Part shown: piece by piece, positions 9,072 to 20,182 of the stretch
Layout of the letters: each line of letters begins with the position of its first letter
Numbering within the stretch: the stretch's first letter is position 1
Position numbers and translations under genes: made by a program
Assembly (NCBI GenBank): GCA_039621445.1
Contig: CP154957.1
Coordinates: forward strand, 11,737,845-11,801,844
Length of the DNA stretch: 64,000 nt
Direction: 5' to 3'
From: Euglena gracilis
Taxonomy: Eukaryota > Euglenida > Euglenophyceae > Euglenales
Notes under the pieces: generated by a model
Told to the model about the DNA's origin: nothing
Seen by the model: the letters and a program-made list of their open reading frames with translations, nothing else
The model's database searches: none

Positions 9072-9960
9072 AGCGTTATCAAAGCGCTTTTACGCTTTTA
9101 TGGGTAACTTTGGAGAGAATGGGGGTACCCCCCCCTGAAGCCACCACTGACCAAGTGGTTGACGCTTTAATTCAACTGTTTCAGTTTTCAAAGGCCCAAG
9201 CACGCAATGCATACAGTGCTATGCTCTTGATCCCTGGCTTTGGAGGCCTGAGGTTCCATGCCATGTTGGCACCTTATAAAAGACTTTGGAACCAAAACCT
9301 GGAGAAATATGGTGCATTCTGGGATCCCCTCCCAATCCTCCTGGGGCTAGCACAGTCCCCCCTGCCCTCTGATTTATGTACATTGCGTACACAACTCATT
9401 TTCTGTTCACGAATCCTCTGTTTATACAGAAGTTCTGATTTGGCACAGGTCCAAAGAACCACCAGTGTGCTGGGGGGGCACCCTACATCAAAATTAAGCG
9501 TAAAGGTCAAAAACTGCATAAGTGGGAGCGAGTTGTCTCCATTCCCCAGTGCCCCCAAATCAGTCCCTTTCATTTAATGATGTCTTATGTGGCAGCAACA
9601 CGTTTCTTTATGAAACCTGGGGGCCCCCTTCTAATTACGTTAAAACCCCCCTACAAAGCCATTAAGGCAGATACCATTGCTTCTATCACCAAAGAATTTT
9701 TGACCAAACAGGGTGTACCCCCCCAGGTTTGGGGACCCCACTCCACCAGAGGGGCAGGGGTTGGTTTGCTCAAAAAATTGGGCCTTTCTGCCCAAGAAGT
9801 TTGTGAAATTGGTCAGTGGAAGGGGGTGGAGGCTTTCACAGCCCATTATCAAAGACTTGGTGCCCAAGGTTCTTTGGAGACTGCCCTGGCCCCCCTTTTT
9901 TCAGTGCACAATCTGGCCTCACAATGGCAAAGTGCGGAGCCCGAGGTGTCTCGTACTCCC
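8980..9960 (+). CDS. DIRS tyrosine recombinase, one frameshift
   Basis: The N-terminal core-binding part (NPSLKRYQSAFTLLW, QARNAYSAMLLIPGFGG) and the first catalytic Arg region (LYRSSDLAQV) lie in the frame that ends at 9577. The rest (IKIKRKGQKLHKWERVVSIP, HSTRGAGVGLL, GQWKGVEAFTAHYQ) lies one frame over, with an ORF listed from 9577. The switch maps to a run of seven G near 9472-9478. Catalytic residues R, HxxR, W and Y are all present once the two frames are read together. The shift may be a homopolymer sequencing error, a young lesion or recoding. Confidence 0.82.
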
Positions 9961-10025
9961 TCGAGGCAAGCCGAAAAGGGAGGAAGGGACACCGAGGGCG
10001 AAGCACAAAGACATTGTGAGCCCGA
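9911..10025. repeat. DIRS internal complementary region
   Basis: 9911-9960 is the inverse of the left outer end (5736-5770). 9948-10020 is the inverse of the right outer end (10255-10318). It therefore contains the circle junction and acts as template for restoring both termini. Confidence 0.85.
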
Positions 10026-10156
10026 CCCCCCCACCCCTTTAAGAAAGTTTGTCTTCAAACGCCCTCGGTCAGAAGATGGGGGCCAGGGGGGGGGAGGTGG
10101 GGGGGGGGGACCCCCCAGGCCAAGATACAGCGCCATGGTCGCCACGTCGGAGAAGA

Positions 10157-10318
10157 CGCAGCCAACTCCGGCGAGGCGGCACTAAGGGGAGACTCCTAAC
10201 CCAGCAGACCAAACAAGCACAACAAACCGCCGGCGAGCAAGGCATGGCCTCACAATGTCTTTGTGCTTCGCCCTCGGTGTCCCTTCCTCCTTTTTCGGCT
10301 TGCCTCGAGGGAGTACGA
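10157..10318. repeat. DIRS right inverted terminal repeat
   Basis: Inverse of the inner left repeat up to GGCCTCACAATG, then a private extension TCTTTGTGCTTCGCCC... ending at GAGGGAGTACGA. That extension is matched only by the internal complementary region. Confidence 0.85.
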
Positions 10319-12680
10319 GTGGGGACGGCCATGGTCTTGGATTGCAACCTTTGACCTTTCAGAATAACACCCGGGGGTGGCCCCCCAAGAATGATGATGG
10401 TAAAAAAAACCATCTTTTTGGTGGTCGCACGCTGCTTCGCCATCCTGATATAGCTTCTCGGCCGAACAGCCCGCTCCCGTCTGGATTGCCTGGGTGATGC
10501 TGTTTCATTTTCGCTTCACGATGTCTTCTTCGCCGGAGGCCAAAATGGCAAACCGCCTCTGGCTCAGTCAAATTGAAAGCTCAAGTGCTCCTTGGAAGGC
10601 GCTTTTTAAAGCTTCCAGAATACATCGGCTGCTCAGGCTCTTCTTTTGGACGGCCATGGCCACTCTTATGGCCACGCGGGACGGCTTTTAGCTGAGCTCC
10701 AGCATCGGGATGGAAATTTTTTTCGCTAGCGAAACGCCATCGAGGTGCGGAACCATGTGCGATGCTAACGTGTACTCCACCACCTTCCAAGGCACACTTA
10801 GTGGTGCCAAGCCTTTCCCTGGCCTCCTTCCGCCCTGAAGCAACAGCCGCCGGTTGCTTCTTTAAAAATTGTGTCCCAGGCCTTTCTGAGCACCAACTTT
10901 TGTAATTATCTGTCGCCCATGGCTCGCTGGTGGCGTATTGAAAGTTCTGCGCCAAAGGGCTTGGGGCGATCCGCTTCAGTCCGGCAAATGGGGAGCATTG
11001 AGAAGCACCGCAAAAGCCTTCCTCCGTTCCGGCGGGGGGATAGGGGTCAGAAGCCCCCGCAAGAAAGGCATCAAGCGGGGACTCTTAACCTAGCGAGCCA
11101 CGATCAACGAAGGGGAAGGAAACAATAAAAGGGCCCAGAGGAGCCGGATAGTCAGCAGTCCAAAGAGTAGTCGTTTGCCGGAGGCGGCCCCCCTCGACAC
11201 AACAAAAAAGGCAGGACGGGGTGGCGGCCCCATCTTTCCACACGCACAGGGAAACCTTGCAGAAGGAAGGCACTCAGAGAGTGAAGCGCAAAGACCTTTC
11301 AGCTTTATCATTATTTGGACAAGATCTGGCATAGGAAAGTTCCTTGGCGCAAACTTCCGCTGGTTCCCAATTTCTGCGGCATTGTGCAAAAAAAGTTGAA
11401 AAATTGGTGATGGGTTTCGCCGAATATTTCCAGCCGGAAAAACTTCCCACCAACAAAAAACGCAAAATCTCTGAGAAAGGCAGAAAAAACAAAAAAAATC
11501 ACACAAATCACAAATTTTGCCAAAACCGAAATGCAAAACAGCAGCTTGGCGCTTCCCCCCGGGGTTGTGGGGGGAGTGAAGCTTCAAAAATGGTGGTCAA
11601 AATGGAAAGACACAGCATTACGAGTGGAAGTGTCAACGTCGTCGGTCAAAAGGCAGCAAATGGACAATAGGTCAGAGAACAAAACATCAACACGAGAAGA
11701 AGGCAAATTACTCCTATGGTCGCCATCCATATGTCAGGTCACCAAATTGGTATGACAGGTTAATTGGACCACTTCCCCAAAGCAGGTGGGAGAGGTCAGA
11801 ACCCCCCGATCCAGTGGGGCACCTCCCTCCTGACAAGTGGTGATTCACTTTGATTCCAAAAAGGTTCCTTTCAAAAAAAAGGCATGTGTTCAAATAAAAA
11901 TCCTGAACCATGAACAGAAAATAAACAAGATCACAGATCCGGGTCATTTTTTTTGAAAAGGAGTCAGGTCCACTGGCTAGCCATTTTGCTAGACACTGGG
12001 AAAAATGGACTTGGTGGATGTTGCTGCAAAAAAACCCCAAGAGTGGCCAAAAATGGGCATTTTCTGCCAATTTTGGGAGTCCAAAAACTTTTTCCGGTTC
12101 TCAGCTTTGCAGCGGTTACTGGAAAAAATTATCCACCAGGTAGCTCTGCTGGAGGACGCCCCCCCCCCCGTGGTTCCACCAGGATTTCCGCTGGCCAAAT
12201 TTGGGCCAGCTGCAGTCCAACCCCCCCAGGGGTGGGGGGGGGGGGCACCCGGGATGTGGGGGGAGCATTTTTTTTGTATTTGATGAATGGAATTTTTTTT
12301 GTATTTTTTGCATGCTTTGCCTTTCCTATTTTTTTCCGGGCATTTGCAAAACAGGCAAATTGCTCCTCTACCAGGCAACTGGAAGTTACCACACATTTTG
12401 GACCTAATTCAACCAAAGTGGATGCAATTCAGTGAACCACCATATAACTTTGCAGTTTGCGCCAGCATTTTCCGTTGGTGTTGCATTTTTGGAGCAGGTG
12501 AAAATTATCCAAGTCCTCTCCTTGAAGGAATTCACATGCAACTGGCACTTTTTTTTATTTTGCATTGAATATCTTGAGGTGCCTTGTTGCGCATTCCCCC
12601 CCCCCCAGGGACAAGACTCATTGTACAATGACCATGTGTTGATTTTCTATTTCTACTTTGGCCAACAAGTCCGAAACATG
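10319..12680. other. Intergenic tract without a supported gene
   Basis: The 10.5-11.6 kb part has ordinary-looking composition and several short frames on both strands, but none resembles a known family. There are no CAG/CTG exon pairs I could join. 11.9-12.6 kb is T/A-rich with G runs. Confidence 0.4.
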
Positions 12681-12689
12681 CTTGTGCTT

Positions 12690-12905
12690 ACTGACCGGGG
12701 GCAGGCACACCCCCCCCCCCCCCCCGGGGGGGGATACCCCCCCCCCCCCCCCCCCCCCCCGGGGGGCCGGACCCAGAAAATTTTCATTGAAAATGGCCTT
12801 TTCCGGGCCCCCGGCGCCTTTGGCGCCGGGGTCGGAGGGGGGTGCCTGCTAGGGGCAGGCACCCCCCAAAACCCTACCCCCCCCCCGGTGGGTGGGTCGG
12901 TAAGT
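12690..12905. mobile_element. GGTGCCTG-hairpin element, copy 1
   Basis: Contains GGGCAGGCAC near its left, long C runs, a GGCGCCTTTGGCGCC palindrome, then GGTGCCTGCTAGGGGCAGGCACC. Related copies are at 13235-13300, 21425-21515, 40995-41165 and 41810-41860. The GGTGCCTG/CAGGCACC pair is the same as the ends of the RMND5 intron element at 718-1547. Confidence 0.5.
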
Positions 12906-13234
12906 GACATGTGTGGGACGCAGGCTTCTGCTCAAGGGTTTGCAGCCCCCCCCCCCGCCCAGGGGGGTTCAATATCCAAAATTAAACAAATAAATAAAGT
13001 TGGGATTTCTATTGGCGTGCCTGGGCGTGACTGAGTCTGGGACTCTGGATGACCACGGATGCGGGGTCTTGCCCAGAATTCCACGTGAACCACTGGTCAA
13101 TTATCCAGGGGCACAACTTTGGGCAGGGGGAATTGCAGGACAATTTTAAGGAAGGGGGGTATTGCAAACACTGTTTTTAACCCATCAAAAAAGGTGTCAA
13201 AAATTGCATCAAAATTTCGGACCAGGCTTGTGCT

Positions 13235-13300
13235 TAGTCGGGTGCCTACCCCACGGGGGGGGGGGGTGCTAGGGGCAGGCACCCCATAGCACCCGATCCT
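13235..13300. mobile_element. GGTGCCTG-hairpin element, copy 2
   Basis: GGGTGCCTACCCCACGGGG, a G run, then GGGGCAGGCACCCCATAGCAC. Partial relative of the elements at 12.7, 21.4 and 41.0 kb. Confidence 0.45.
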
Positions 13301-16300
13301 CACTTTCTTTTTTGCTTGGGGTGCAAAAACTTGGTTCAAAATGGACTAGCCACTCAAAATTTGGGTTTAAAAAATGAGTTTTGCTAAATTGCAGTATTGT
13401 TCCAATTTGGATGCCTTGGCAACCCGGTGAAAGGCAGTCAGCCTTTTTCCAGCCAGCCCAAGATTTCCCGCCTCTGACGTGAACCCCCCGGGTCTTTAAA
13501 CGACACCCAGTCCATCATTGGCCCCTCTTTCAAGGTGGAAGAACAAGAGATGGGAAGCAGGACCAGGTGAATGTTTCAAAAATTTGAATTTTTCAAATGA
13601 GAAAACTGCACAGTGTGGAGAAAGAGGAATGGCGCTGGGCTTTGATTGCGGGTACATCTGGAGAGAGAATGTTGAGGAAAGGGTGCTGCTGCTTTCAGCC
13701 ACAAATAGAGCCTTGTTCCTGCTCTCTCATCTCACATGCTTCATCAGGGAATTGAGAAGCCAACTGGGGAGAAAAAGCGCAAAGCTCCCATTTGATCTCA
13801 GGGTTTAGCCTTGACTGGACCTTTGGATCTCAAGCATAATCACACAAAAAAACACCCGCTCCCCCCGGGATGTTGCCCAACTGCCGAAATTGGGCCCAAC
13901 TGTCCAGGGGGTCAACTTCAGGGGGGGGGATCAAATTGAGCCCAACAGCCCGGTGGAGTCACTTTCACCACACTTGGACTCACACCCACATGAATGGATG
14001 AATTCTCAAGACACCCTGCCACCATTTGACATCACCTTGGGAACTGCATGTTTTCGACATTTCCCAACCACTTCTGTGAGGAAAACATTCCTAGTAGTGT
14101 ATTTTTGAGCTTGGAAAAGAATTTCAGGGGGTCAGGTTTGGCCCAACAGAGGAGGGCAGGGGCAGATGGGAAGCCTGGGGGGGGGGGGCGGACCACCCCC
14201 CCCGACACAGAGGGGGGGGGTCGGACCCCCCCTCCCTTGAAACTGACATGGGCACGGAAAGTTTTTTGGTTTTGTGGACAGGCAACGGGCCAGATATCGG
14301 GCCAAAAGCGTTCAAAAATCCCTAATTTTTTCTATGAAAATGAATCCGAAAAATGTTCATTTTTTGAACATTTTCATGTGGAAAACAAAAAATGGGCCAT
14401 ATATGTTCAAAAGTGACGGAAAAAAGGCGTTTTTTTGCTCATTTTCCGGCGCCAGCGCCAGAAGAAAAAATTGATATTTTTGGAACCTGCCAAGGAGGGG
14501 GGTCCGGACGGGGGGGGGGGTGAGAGGGGGGCCCACTACCCACCTCAAAACCAAAGGGTTTTCAATCTATCCCTGGAGGAGGGGGGGTCAACGTCAGGGT
14601 GAAATTCGGCCCACGGGGTTAAAACCCCAGGGGGGTCATGTCCGGGGAGAAGAGGTATGATATTCTGAAAATCATGCACCGCTGGCAAAAAAAAATACAA
14701 AATAAAATGGATGAAAAACACGTATTAAAAAAAAATAATGCTCAGTCCCACATGACAATTCTTTCATGCAAATTATTCTTCAACTCTGGTTTGAAGCATG
14801 AAAACGTTCTCTGAGACTTTTGGGCACTCATGGGCTGCTTTTATAGCTAAACCCGGAAACCTTGGCCCCTCGTGCCAGCTATTTGGCTCAGAGGTGCCAG
14901 AACGTTGGCCCCTCACGCCAGTTATTTGGCTCAGAGATACCAAGACGTTGGCACCAAAATGGGGCCACAGCTTTGGCCAAAATAATGGCGGTTAGCTGAA
15001 AACAGACTGCTGTGTAGCATTCAAAAAATAGCAAATCTTCATAATTGTTTTTTCATAATCGTTTTTTTTTTTGGACAATGTGACGATGTCAACAAAAAAT
15101 TGTAAAATTTGCAATGATTGTTGTTTTAATAAATCAAAATAATAAAAATACCAAACATCAAACCAGCACCTTTTCGACCTTGTTTAGAAAGAATTTGATT
15201 GTAAAATGCAAAAAAAAAGGGAGAGCAAAGGTTGCCGCTTTTTTCTTCGCATCTTGACATTTTAGCTGCGCACTATCTGAAAATCGGTTGAGGAAAACAA
15301 TTCTTAGACCTCTTCCTGCTGTTTGTTCCTGTTCCTTCCTGTTTTTTTTTTACTTTTTTTTCAAAAAAACAACAATAAGAAATGGCAACTGTGGTGATTT
15401 GTGTTCCATCAAGAAAAATGGTAAACTCCCCCCCCCAAATAAAAAGCCCCCTCCAGGGGGATTGGTTTTTCAGCCCAAATATAAAGCCCCCTACCCCCCG
15501 ATGTGGAGCAAGACGATGGTGCCATAAAAATTCTGGGTGGACACAACCTTTTTCACCAGAAATGCTGCATTTTAGATGAGAATTGCACCTTTCTGCGAAA
15601 AAAATAGGAGGTGCCCAATGAAAATTTGGCATAAAACTGGTATTTGGCTAAATTTGAAGGCTGCCGAAGGTCATAGAGGCCACTCGAAAAAGTTTGATGT
15701 TTCCCTTGAAATATAAAGCCCCCCCCCAACTATAAAGCCCCCCCCTGAGGGTCTTGAAATCCCATCCAAATATAAAGCCGGGGGGGGGGGGCGGCGTTTG
15801 AGACGCCGGGTTCAGGAGAAGGCGTCCCCACGGGGCAAAAAAAAAGTCGTAAAAATCAAAAAGAAAAAATGTTATGACCTGGGGGGACAATCGGGGTGTG
15901 AAAATTGGGAAACGAGGGAAACCGTGCGGAAGAAAACCCCCCCTTATTCCCCCCCCCCGGGCGACCCCCCCCAACCCGCCATAAGTGAAAACAGAGCCTT
16001 GACGATTTTTTCGGCCGCAAGCCAAAAAACTGATTTTTTGGTTTATCGACCATCAAAAATGCCATTTTTGACCAACCATGCCAAAAATTGCCAATTTGGG
16101 GGGGGTTTCAGGGTCATTTTTGTTCGATTTGGATTTTCCGGGACTGATCTAAACCCCCCCTTCGGCCGACCCCCCAAACGGGACTCTAACCCCCCCCCCC
16201 CGGAGAAAACCGGGGGCTCGGAAGGCCACCCCTGGGAGATGACCACCTGTCGGATCCAAATTTGAAATTGCCTTTTGGGGGGTGGATTTTTGGGTTGGCA

Positions 16301-16367
16301 CCAACATTGTCATAAATTATAAATTCGGCGAAACGATCCCTAACCTGGGGGTTTTGTTTGAGAGCTG

Positions 16368-16705
16368 TCGTGATGAAAAGAGCTTTCGATGAGGGGTAAC
16401 TTGGTACCTAATTGACAGCCCGAGATACGCTCGATGTCGGATCGGCCAGAATCTGAGTGAAATGCGGTAAGTGAGGTGAAACCTTACACAAACAATTTTT
16501 CTCTTCGAATCGACCACCTGAGGGGTCCTGGGGGGCACCAGAATTGTGAAATTAGGATTCCCCAGTGACAAGAAATAAGAGCTCCAGGCGGTGTGGCTGA
16601 ATTTGGTGGTGATCGCCAGTCGTCTGATGAAAAGAGCTTTCGATTGAGGGTTGAGTTTGTACCTGGACAATTGACACAGCCAGAGATACGCTCGCGATTG
16701 TCGGA
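16368..16705. repeat. Duplicated module GATGAAAAGAGCTTTCGAT
   Basis: About 90 nt at 16368-16455 is repeated at 16618-16705: GATGAAAAGAGCTTTCGAT, then GGTACCT, then GAGATACGCTCG. Related inverse text (TCAATCGAAAGCTCT and nearby TTCAGCCACA) occurs near 38785-38840 and 39355-39415. Confidence 0.6.
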
Positions 16706-17514
16706 ATTTGGCAAAATTCAAAGTAGCGTGATATTTCAGATCAGTGGTCGGAGATTGGTCCTGGGAGGGTCCTTTGACCGAAGGTTGGGGATGCCGGTTC
16801 TGTCCTGAACCTGGCGTCCGCCCCCCCCCCCCTTTTTTGTAGTAATATTTGGGGGGAGGGGTTTACCTGACCCATTTGTGAGGGGTTGGACTTTACCCAC
16901 AAAAGAACGAACAGGGACAAAGGTGTTGTGGCCATGCGGAGACAAGTTGCACAAGGTTAGGGGAAAAGTGTTTGAAGCAATCTTCACAAGAACGCTGGGT
17001 GGGGAAGGTAGTAGGTCTCACTCACACCATTGCTTGGTGGCAACCCCCAGAAGGAGAAATTCCACTTTCAAAATAACAATCAAACATATTGACCCCCCTT
17101 TTATGGGCAGCGAATGCCCATGTTTCGCTGTTGTCCTCCCCTGGTTGCCATTGATTTTTCAGGAGGCCATCGGAGTTGTAAGAAGCCACGTTGCATTCAA
17201 ATTCAGTTTGAAATTCGGGTCCACAAAAATGAGCCATACGCGTTGCTGTTTCAGATTGTTGCCTGTAAGGCAAGGCAACTTGTGTCAGGGGGCAGAGGCT
17301 GCTGGGTTGGGCCTGGGATAGCGTGGTGGTGGACCCCCCACGTTGTGGCTTCGGCGCGAAAGAAAATTTAGATCTAAAAACATTCCCCTTTCGAAATACG
17401 GGGAGGGATGGGGGGAGGGTGGTCTTCCCCCACCCACCACCCACCACCCACACCACAAGGCTCCCAGGATTTGCGTTCAGGCCATACCATTGCTTAGTGA
17501 CCCGGGGCGCAAGG

Positions 17515-19012
17515 CGGTAGACTGGGGGGGGGGGGTAGTGGGTAGTCGGCCGACTAGTCGGCCGACTACCCAATTGGTCCACCGACTAGTCCTAGTCGGT
17601 AGCTAGTCGGCGAGACAGGGGGGGGGGTAGTGGGTAGTCGGCCAACTAGTCGGCCGACTACCCACTCTAATGTACTAACGGGTCAAAACCGCCGACTTTT
17701 AAGCCCCCCCCCCATGAACAAAATCCAATGCAATCTAGTCGGTGGCTAGTCGGCGGTCATAAAAATGGTCTGTGGCGGGCCCAAATCACCCGGAAATGGT
17801 CCGGATGGGTCCAAATAAGTGTCTTACGCCTAAATAAACACCCCCAGATGGAAATCTTTGGTCAGTGGGGGGTCGGTGGGCCCTTGGTGGGGGTCCGGAG
17901 GGGTAAAAAACCAATGATGAAACAGGGATTACATTAAAATCCTTTAGAAATGCAATCTGCAATCTGCGTTTTGCATCACGAGAGGCAGAAAACTCCCCCC
18001 TCCACCCCAATCCGAGACTCAAATAACAAAATCCCTTCTGTGTTGGCAACGTACTCGGGGGCTAAGTCGTTTTTGTGGCTCACTTTGGCATAGGCGGGGG
18101 GGGCTCCGCCCCCCTCGCACCCCCCCCCCTCAAATAACAAAATCCCTTCTGTGTTGGCAACATACTCGGGGGCTAAGTCGTTTTTGTGGCTCACTTTGGC
18201 ATAGGCGGGGGGGGGCTCCGCCCCCCCCGCACCCCCCCCCTCAAATAACAAAATCCCTTCTCTGTTGGCAACATACTCGGGGGCTAAGTCGTTTTTGTGG
18301 CTCACTTTGGCATAGGCGGGGGGGGCTCCGCCCCCCCCGCACCCCCCCCCTCAAATAACAAAATCCCTTCTCTGTTGGCAACATATTCGGGGGGTAAGTC
18401 GTTTTTGTGGCTCACTTTGGCATAGGCGGGGGGGGCTCCGCCCCCCCCGCACCCCCCCCCTCAAATAACAAAATCCCTTCTGTGTTGGCAACATACTCGG
18501 GGGCTAAGTCGTTTTTGTGGCTTACTTTGGCATAGGCGGGCGGGGGGCTCCGCCCCCCCCGCACCCCCCCCCTCCAATAACAAAATCCCTTTTATGTTGG
18601 CTATAGACTTGGGGGCTAAGAACCTTTTTTAGTGCAAATTTTTACTTATACTGAAAATTCAATGGGGAGAGGTGTACTTTTGTCAAAAGTGGCCCAAAAT
18701 GGACATTTTCCCCCAATTTTTTTGCATATTCACCCCCGATTGGGGGGTTCTGGAGCCATTTGGGTCGGTTTTGACCGGCGTTGAGGTGATTTAGACATTT
18801 TTTTTTTTACCAGGGGGGGGGCTTAAAAGTCGACGGTTTTGACACGGTAATAAATTAGAGTGGGTAGTCGGCCGACTAGTCGGCCGACTACCCACTACCC
18901 CCCCGCCGACTAGCCACCGACCAATTAGTCGGCCGACTAGTCGGTGGACCAATTGGGTAGTCGGCCGACTAGTCGGCCGACTACCCACTACCCCCCCCCC
19001 CCCAGTCTACCG
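17515..19012. mobile_element. Inverted-repeat element carrying a tandem satellite
   Basis: Ends are CGGTAGACTGGGGGG (17515) and its inverse CCCCCCAGTCTACCG (19012). Inverted arms of about 190 nt consist of GTAGTCGGCCGACTA palindromes and a tail ACCGCCGACTTTTAAGCCCC. Between the arms lies the 111-bp satellite at 18018-18600. Partial copies of the arms occur at 32380-32490 and 38050-38120, and the left terminus recurs at about 31918. No clear target duplication is visible at the ends. Confidence 0.75.
18018..18600. repeat. Tandem satellite, about 111-bp unit, six copies
   Basis: Units start at 18018, 18130, 18241, 18351, 18461 and 18573 with TCAAATAACAAAATCCCTT, pass through GCTAAGTCGTTTTTGTGGCT and end in a G-run/CTCCGCCC palindrome and C run. 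Five copies are nearly identical. The sixth is diverged. Confidence 0.95.
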
Positions 19013-19019
19013 TTTGGCA

Positions 19020-19305
19020 CTGTAAACCGGGGGGGGGGGGGGGGTCACTTTCCACTCTGAAAAAACCAGTCAGTCACTTTTCCCCAAAAAACCAGTCAGT
19101 CACTTTAACCCCCCCAGGTGGATCGGCCACTCTTGTATGCGCTTATACAAAAAAAACCAAAAAAAAAATCCGGCGCCTTTGGCGCCAGGCCAGCCACTTT
19201 CATTTCGGGACCAGGGGGGGGGCTCTTGGCCAGAAAACCAGTCAGTCACTCTGAAAAAACCAGTCAATCACCCCCCCCCGGGGGTGGGGTGGGACAGGAT
19301 GGTGC
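19020..19305 (+). mobile_element. CAGTCAGTCACTTT element, copy 1
   Basis: Bounded by G/C runs with repeated ACCAGTCAGTCACTTT words at both sides. The middle has GGCGCCTTTGGCGCC and GGCTCTTGGCCAGAAAACC. The inverse copy lies at 53535-53835. Confidence 0.55.
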
Positions 19306-19853
19306 AGGCCCTGCAATTCTGTTCTGTTCACTGAGAGATGAACACACTGCAATGGCATGTGCCCACCACACGAGGGGAAAAAACTCATCCATTCCGTTCG
19401 CAGTTGCTGCAGATGGGCGGAAGCCTTGATGTGCATCCCCGCCGTTGGAGGCACTGCTTTGGACAGAGAACAGCAAGGCGGCACAATGCCCTGTGAATCT
19501 GCAGGACTCAAAGCTCCACCCCACTTGCTTTTGAAGGTGCACAATGCAGACAACAAAAATAAAAACACACCAACAATGATGATGATGACCATTAACACTT
19601 CCCATGCCCCCCTCGGTGACTGATTGGCACATGAAGCGCAGAAAAGCCTGAAGCCCCTCCTGAAGAGCCGAAAAAAATGACAAAAATGGCTAAAACCCCG
19701 CCGCTGGCGGGGACCCACTAGGCTCTTGGGGATAACCCCCCCAGGGACCCACCCACCCTACCCCCCCGGGGGTCCAAAATTGAAAAAAAAATCCCTGAAT
19801 CAGGCCCCCCTTTGCGAAAAAACAATTTGCAAAGCGGGGGGGTCCAGGGGGGT
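19306..19853. other. Gene-free tract
   Basis: Mixed-composition sequence with short shadow frames only. Nothing recognised. Confidence 0.4.
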
Positions 19854-19863
19854 CCAGACCACC

Positions 19864-20172
19864 GGCTCCCGGTTCTGGCCTGGGGGGGGGGGGTAGTGGG
19901 GGTCGACCATGGTCGCTCTCGGTCGCTATGGGTGATTCCTACCGGGATTTTTTTTCACCTTTTTTGCCATGTAGCGGCGTAGGCAACTGTTCCAGGGCCC
20001 TAAAATAACAAAATCCCTTGTGTGTGTAACGCCTTTTGCTTGTATGTTGCGGCAATTTGCCGGGTTAACCACTTTTTGACATTCACAGGCCCACGACCGA
20101 GAGCGACCGAGAGCGACCATGGTCGCTCTCGGTCGACCCCCACTACCCCCCCCCCAGGATATAGCAACCCCC
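19864..20172. mobile_element. GTCGACCATGGTCG element, small copy with target duplication
   Basis: Flanked by a 10-bp direct repeat CCAGACCACC at 19854-19863 and 20173-20182. Left end GGCTCCCGGTTCTGGCCTGG and right end CCAGGATATAGCAACCCC match the ends of the 2.6-kb element at 34776-37409. Subterminal TAGTGGGGGTCGACCATGG is inverted at the other end. The interior includes one AACAAAATCCCTTGTGT unit. Confidence 0.8.
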
Positions 20173-20182
20173 CCAGACCACC

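Larger units (their letters stand above)
5736..10318 (+). mobile_element. DIRS-like tyrosine-recombinase retrotransposon
   Basis: A 4.58-kb element with reverse transcriptase, RNase H, a DAM-type methylase domain and a tyrosine recombinase, flanked by inverted terminal repeats. The segment running inward from ATTGTGAGGCC (5759 onward) is repeated in inverted form at 10157-10260. The outer extension of each end is instead found in the internal complementary region at 9911-10025. The internal region joins the two outer ends as ...GTACGA-GACACC... in reverse complement. That fixes the left end at GACACC (5736) and the right end at TACGA (10318). This is the circle-junction architecture of DIRS elements. 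No LTR direct repeats or target duplication are expected or seen. Confidence 0.9.
12906..17500. other. Gene-free tract with minor repeats
   Basis: No supported exon. Repeats seen: a two-copy tandem at about 14855-14950 (CAGCTATTTGGCTCAGAG-like unit), repeated AATATAAAGCCCCC words at 15440-15790, and the duplicated module at 16368-16705 listed separately. G/C homopolymer blocks occur at about 13.9, 14.2, 14.5, 15.9 and 16.8 kb. Confidence 0.45.
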
